In this document: piece after piece, positions 62,095-64,000 of the stretch
How the letters are laid out: each line of letters starts with the position of its first letter
Numbering within the stretch: position 1 is the stretch's first letter
Assembly: GCF_000332155.1 (NCBI RefSeq)
Contig: NZ_KB235904.1
Location: 567,078 to 631,077 of the forward strand
Direction: 5' to 3'
DNA from: Kamptonema formosum PCC 6407
GTDB taxonomy: Bacteria > Cyanobacteriota > Cyanobacteriia > Cyanobacteriales > Microcoleaceae
Length of the DNA: 64,000 nucleotides
The notes under the pieces: model-generated
Told to the model about the DNA's origin: nothing
The model's input: the letters and a program-made list of their open reading frames with translations, nothing else
Database searches by the model: none
Program-made: the position numbers and the translations under genes

Positions 62095-63795
62095 AGTCCT
62101 CCTCAGAAACTCAATCTAGTTTTGAGGCGCAAGCAACCAGCTCAAACCCAAGAGATTGAGCTGTTTTCTCCAGCTTAGAGACAATACGTTGTCGATATTT
62201 CTGTTCGTAATAGTCAGCACCTGAATCGGCATAAGCGGTTTTTGTACTCCAGAGGTGATAGAAGATGCGGGCTAGCTTGTGGGCAGTAGCGGTATTAGCC
62301 TCTGGAGCGCCCAATCTGGCTCGTAACCGACGATAAAAAGCCCCCAAAGCTGATTGAGAGCGAGATAAAGATTGAGCAGCTAAACGGAAGGCATTAGCAG
62401 CCCGATTAACTACACAACGGGTATGAGAACTTTTGACTTTACCGCCTGTAATCCTCGCAGACGGACACAACCCTAACCAAGAACAAAAATGCTTAACAGT
62501 GGGAAAACGAGTAGCATCCAATCCGACTTCCGAGAGCAGAGCTTGTACTGTGAGGACATCAAAACCAGGGATTTGAGTAAAATCTACTCCACTAATCCGA
62601 TACAACTGATGGCGCAAGTCAAAATTGGGTTCGTGACCTCTGGGCTTTCTGTTACCCCGTTTGGGAGGGTCTGGTGGAGGATGGTTTTCTTCGCTAGCAA
62701 AGCTAGCTAAATATCGCTCAATCTCCACATCGCAGCTAGCAATTTGCTCTTGATAGATGTCGTAGAGTTGTAACTCTTGTTTTAACACAAATATATGCTC
62801 AACTCGATAGTCTCCACTCAAGGCTTTAGCAATATCTGCGGTACTACTTTTAATCCGAGAATTTTTCAAATTAGCTAAGACTTGAGGATTCCTTTCTCCA
62901 GCTACAATGGCGCGGATAATTGCCATCCCAGTGACTCCTGTGATGTCACTGATGACTTTATGTAGTTGCAGATTCATTTGAATTAATGCTTTCTGCATCC
63001 GCAGTACGTGGCTGCTACTGCTTTTGATTAAGTTATCGCGGTGGCGAATGTAACTACGTAGAACACAACTTTGGTCATCAGGACGAAAGGAACCGGACAA
63101 TAAACCATAAGTATGTAGCTGTTGCAACCATTGACAATCCAACACATCACTTTTTCTGCCCGGTACGGTTTTGACGTGATGGGCATTCACCAGTTTGACT
63201 TCGATACCCCTGGCTTCAAAAATTTGAAAGGCTGGTATCCAATAGACTCCTGTCGATTCCATCGCGATGGTGTCTATCCCACATTCCACTAACCATGAGG
63301 CCATCTCGATTAAGTCAGGGGTAAAACAGCCAAATTTACGTACATTCTGTGACGTTCGATCAGGTGGAACGCAAACCCAGTGTTCTTGTGAGCCAATATC
63401 TATACCTGCGGCATTTGGGTTAATCTGGGTGAAATTAGACATTTCACCCGCAACAGGTTTGCTTATCTTGCATCGGATCATTTAGATGACTCCTCTTGGC
63501 GCTCGAACGAAAGGAAGTGTCCCGATTGGTGGGCGGATGTGATCTTAGATTCTCCTCAACGGGATAGGGTAATAGCCCTTCACCAATGTCATAATCATCA
63601 TGCCCACGACCACGCTCTGAATCAGGCTCAAAATCGCACTATTGATTTGTCGGTCTTTGACTCTCAGGACACAGGGATAATATATCCGACTGGCAACTTT
63701 TGGGCTAGCTTTACTGTTTCTGTGATTCATAACGGGCACGCCGGGCCCGTGGAACGCTCTGAAGAGGACTAATGAGTTTTCTTAGTCCTCTTCAG
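62095..63795 (-). mobile_element. IS110-family insertion sequence (bounds tentative)
   Basis: The transposase gene (62111-63481) with a short downstream end and a non-coding upstream end of about 300 bp. The bounds are placed on an imperfect direct repeat, AGTCCTCCTCAG (62095-62106) and AGTCCTCTTCAG (63784-63795). Outside it, the palindromes AGGGGTTAAAACCCCT (62066-62081) and AGGGGTTTTAACCCCT (63815-63830) lie on both sides. IS110 elements lack classical inverted termini, so exact ends cannot be fixed by eye. Confidence 0.5.
62111..63481 (-). CDS. IS110-family transposase (DEDD recombinase)
   Basis: A 456-residue recombinase. The RuvC-like N-terminal domain has D28 in AAGIDIGSQEH, E75 in AMESTGVYW, and D112/D115 in SDVLDCQWLQQL. 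The C-terminal Transposase_20 domain reads IPGFDVLTVQALLSEVGLDATRFPTVKHFCSWLGLCPSARITGGKVKSSHTR, with the serine-rich active region. Start 63481 has AGAGGAG nine bases upstream; a second ATG at 63442 (MSNFTQ) is possible. IS110 enzymes recombine circular donor DNA with a target, guided by a bridge RNA from the non-coding end. A Pro/Lys-rich insert (NHPPPDPPKRGNRKP) lies mid-protein. Confidence 0.96.
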   Translation of the reverse strand: MIRCKISKPVAGEMSNFTQINPNAAGIDIGSQEHWVCVPPDRTSQNVRKFGCFTPDLIEMASWLVECGIDTIAMESTGVYWIPAFQIFEARGIEVKLVNAHHVKTVPGRKSDVLDCQWLQQLHTYGLLSGSFRPDDQSCVLRSYIRHRDNLIKSSSSHVLRMQKALIQMNLQLHKVISDITGVTGMAIIRAIVAGERNPQVLANLKNSRIKSSTADIAKALSGDYRVEHIFVLKQELQLYDIYQEQIASCDVEIERYLASFASEENHPPPDPPKRGNRKPRGHEPNFDLRHQLYRISGVDFTQIPGFDVLTVQALLSEVGLDATRFPTVKHFCSWLGLCPSARITGGKVKSSHTRCVVNRAANAFRLAAQSLSRSQSALGAFYRRLRARLGAPEANTATAHKLARIFYHLWSTKTAYADSGADYYEQKYRQRIVSKLEKTAQSLGFELVACASKLD

Positions 63796-63841
63796 AGGAC
63801 TCGATCTTTGAGACAGGGGTTTTAACCCCTGTCGGAGTGAG
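63482..63841 (-). ncRNA. Candidate bridge-RNA region of the IS110 element
   Basis: A 300-bp or longer non-coding stretch upstream of the transposase start, on the side where IS110-group elements encode their bridge RNA. It includes a GC-rich hairpin ACGGGC/GCCCGT (63731-63750) and a perfect 15-bp hairpin (63757-63797). Both strands are open for some distance, but neither frame resembles a protein. The RNA itself is inferred from the family, not seen. Confidence 0.35.
63757..63797. repeat. Perfect 15-bp inverted repeat at the IS110 end
   Basis: CTCTGAAGAGGACTA (63757-63771), an 11-base loop and TAGTCCTCTTCAGAG (63783-63797). Confidence 0.85.
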
Positions 63842-63941
63842 GGTTTGACGTTAAGTTGAAACACCTTGGGCGAAAGCCTAAGTCCATACCGTACTTATGA
63901 GTTAAAAGTTGCGTAAATGCTATATTTTTCACGCCTTAGTA

Positions 63942-64000
63942 TTAATTTCGATGCCAAATAGTTGTACCATCCTTCTGATCGATTAAAGTAATACCTCGAT
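63942..64000 (-). CDS. Possible C-terminal end of a gene running off the window
   Basis: Reading the minus strand from the window edge gives RGITLIDQKDGTTIWHRN and a stop (TAA at 63944-63942). The composition looks like protein and no stop interrupts the frame, but 18 residues are too few to identify a family. The other two frames read stops or AT-rich codons. Confidence 0.3.
   Translation of the reverse strand, partial: RGITLIDQKDGTTIWHRN

Noticed and set aside
63545-63739. Short frames on both strands upstream of the IS110 transposase
   Set aside because: Opposed overlapping frames without family likeness; the region fits the non-coding end of an IS110 element better.

Overview
The window comes from a cyanobacterium, most likely a filamentous, non-heterocystous, Oscillatoria/Microcoleus-like one. 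That placement is inference, from three lines: HIP1-type GCGATCGC octamers scattered throughout; cyanobacterial gene types (CrtH-type carotene isomerase, cyanobacterial GshA, cyanoexosortase A with an HpsJ-family protein, C-terminal processing protease, MASE1 and CBS/PAS/GGDEF/EAL signalling proteins); and abundant heptanucleotide tandem repeats of the CTTCTTC, CTAGGGG, TTAGCAA and GTTAACT types. No rRNA, CRISPR array, prophage or plasmid functions are visible; one tRNA (CAU anticodon) is present.

Layout. 0.5-2.3 kb: folP and a convergent SPFH/band-7 gene. 3.0-6.6 kb: a STAND protein (NB-ARC plus 14 WD40 repeats). 7.1-12.9 kb: signalling cluster 1 (REC-GGDEF-EAL, a multi-PAS hybrid kinase with three receiver domains, a single-domain regulator). 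13-18.1 kb: housekeeping (LON-domain protein, YggT, glycine-zipper protein, upp, crtH). 18.7-22.1 kb: a 1117-residue CBS-PAS-PAS-GGDEF-EAL protein behind a long structured leader. 22.2-32.1 kb: small secreted proteins, Ctp protease, GH13 amylase with a starch-binding domain, an HD phosphohydrolase, an orphan Mo-nitrogenase-C-terminal-domain protein, an AI-2E family permease. 32.4-43.1 kb: gshA, trmL, a LysM/M23 cell-wall hydrolase with a TTG start, tRNA-Met, two peroxiredoxins, a DUF2887/Rpn-type gene, murG, an NTF2-like secreted protein, an SDR. 43.4-49.4 kb: metallophosphoesterase, a divergent HD-motif protein, and a three-gene cyanoexosortase A operon. 50.1-59.1 kb: rfbB and signalling cluster 2, a minus-strand operon of MASE1 kinase, a decayed kinase, a multi-PAS hybrid kinase and a CheY-like regulator. 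59.3-63.8 kb: sugar-type ABC binding lipoprotein, RsmB/NSUN-type methyltransferase, an IS110 transposase with a long upstream non-coding end.

The strongest themes are dense two-component and c-di-GMP signalling and the invasion of both spacers and genes by small repeats. One kinase is a clear pseudogene (HisKA deleted, two -1 frameshifts). Its upstream neighbour carries a repeat-derived insert of about 80 codons in the same ATPase-domain loop. Several families of small palindromic or MITE-like repeats recur across the window, one copy with a perfect 17-bp terminal inverted repeat. The best leads are the IS110 upstream region as a possible bridge-RNA locus, the repeat-in-kinase insertions, the structured leader of the CBS/GGDEF/EAL gene, and the two HD proteins sharing one motif layout. 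I do not see a clearly new multigene defence or biosynthetic system.
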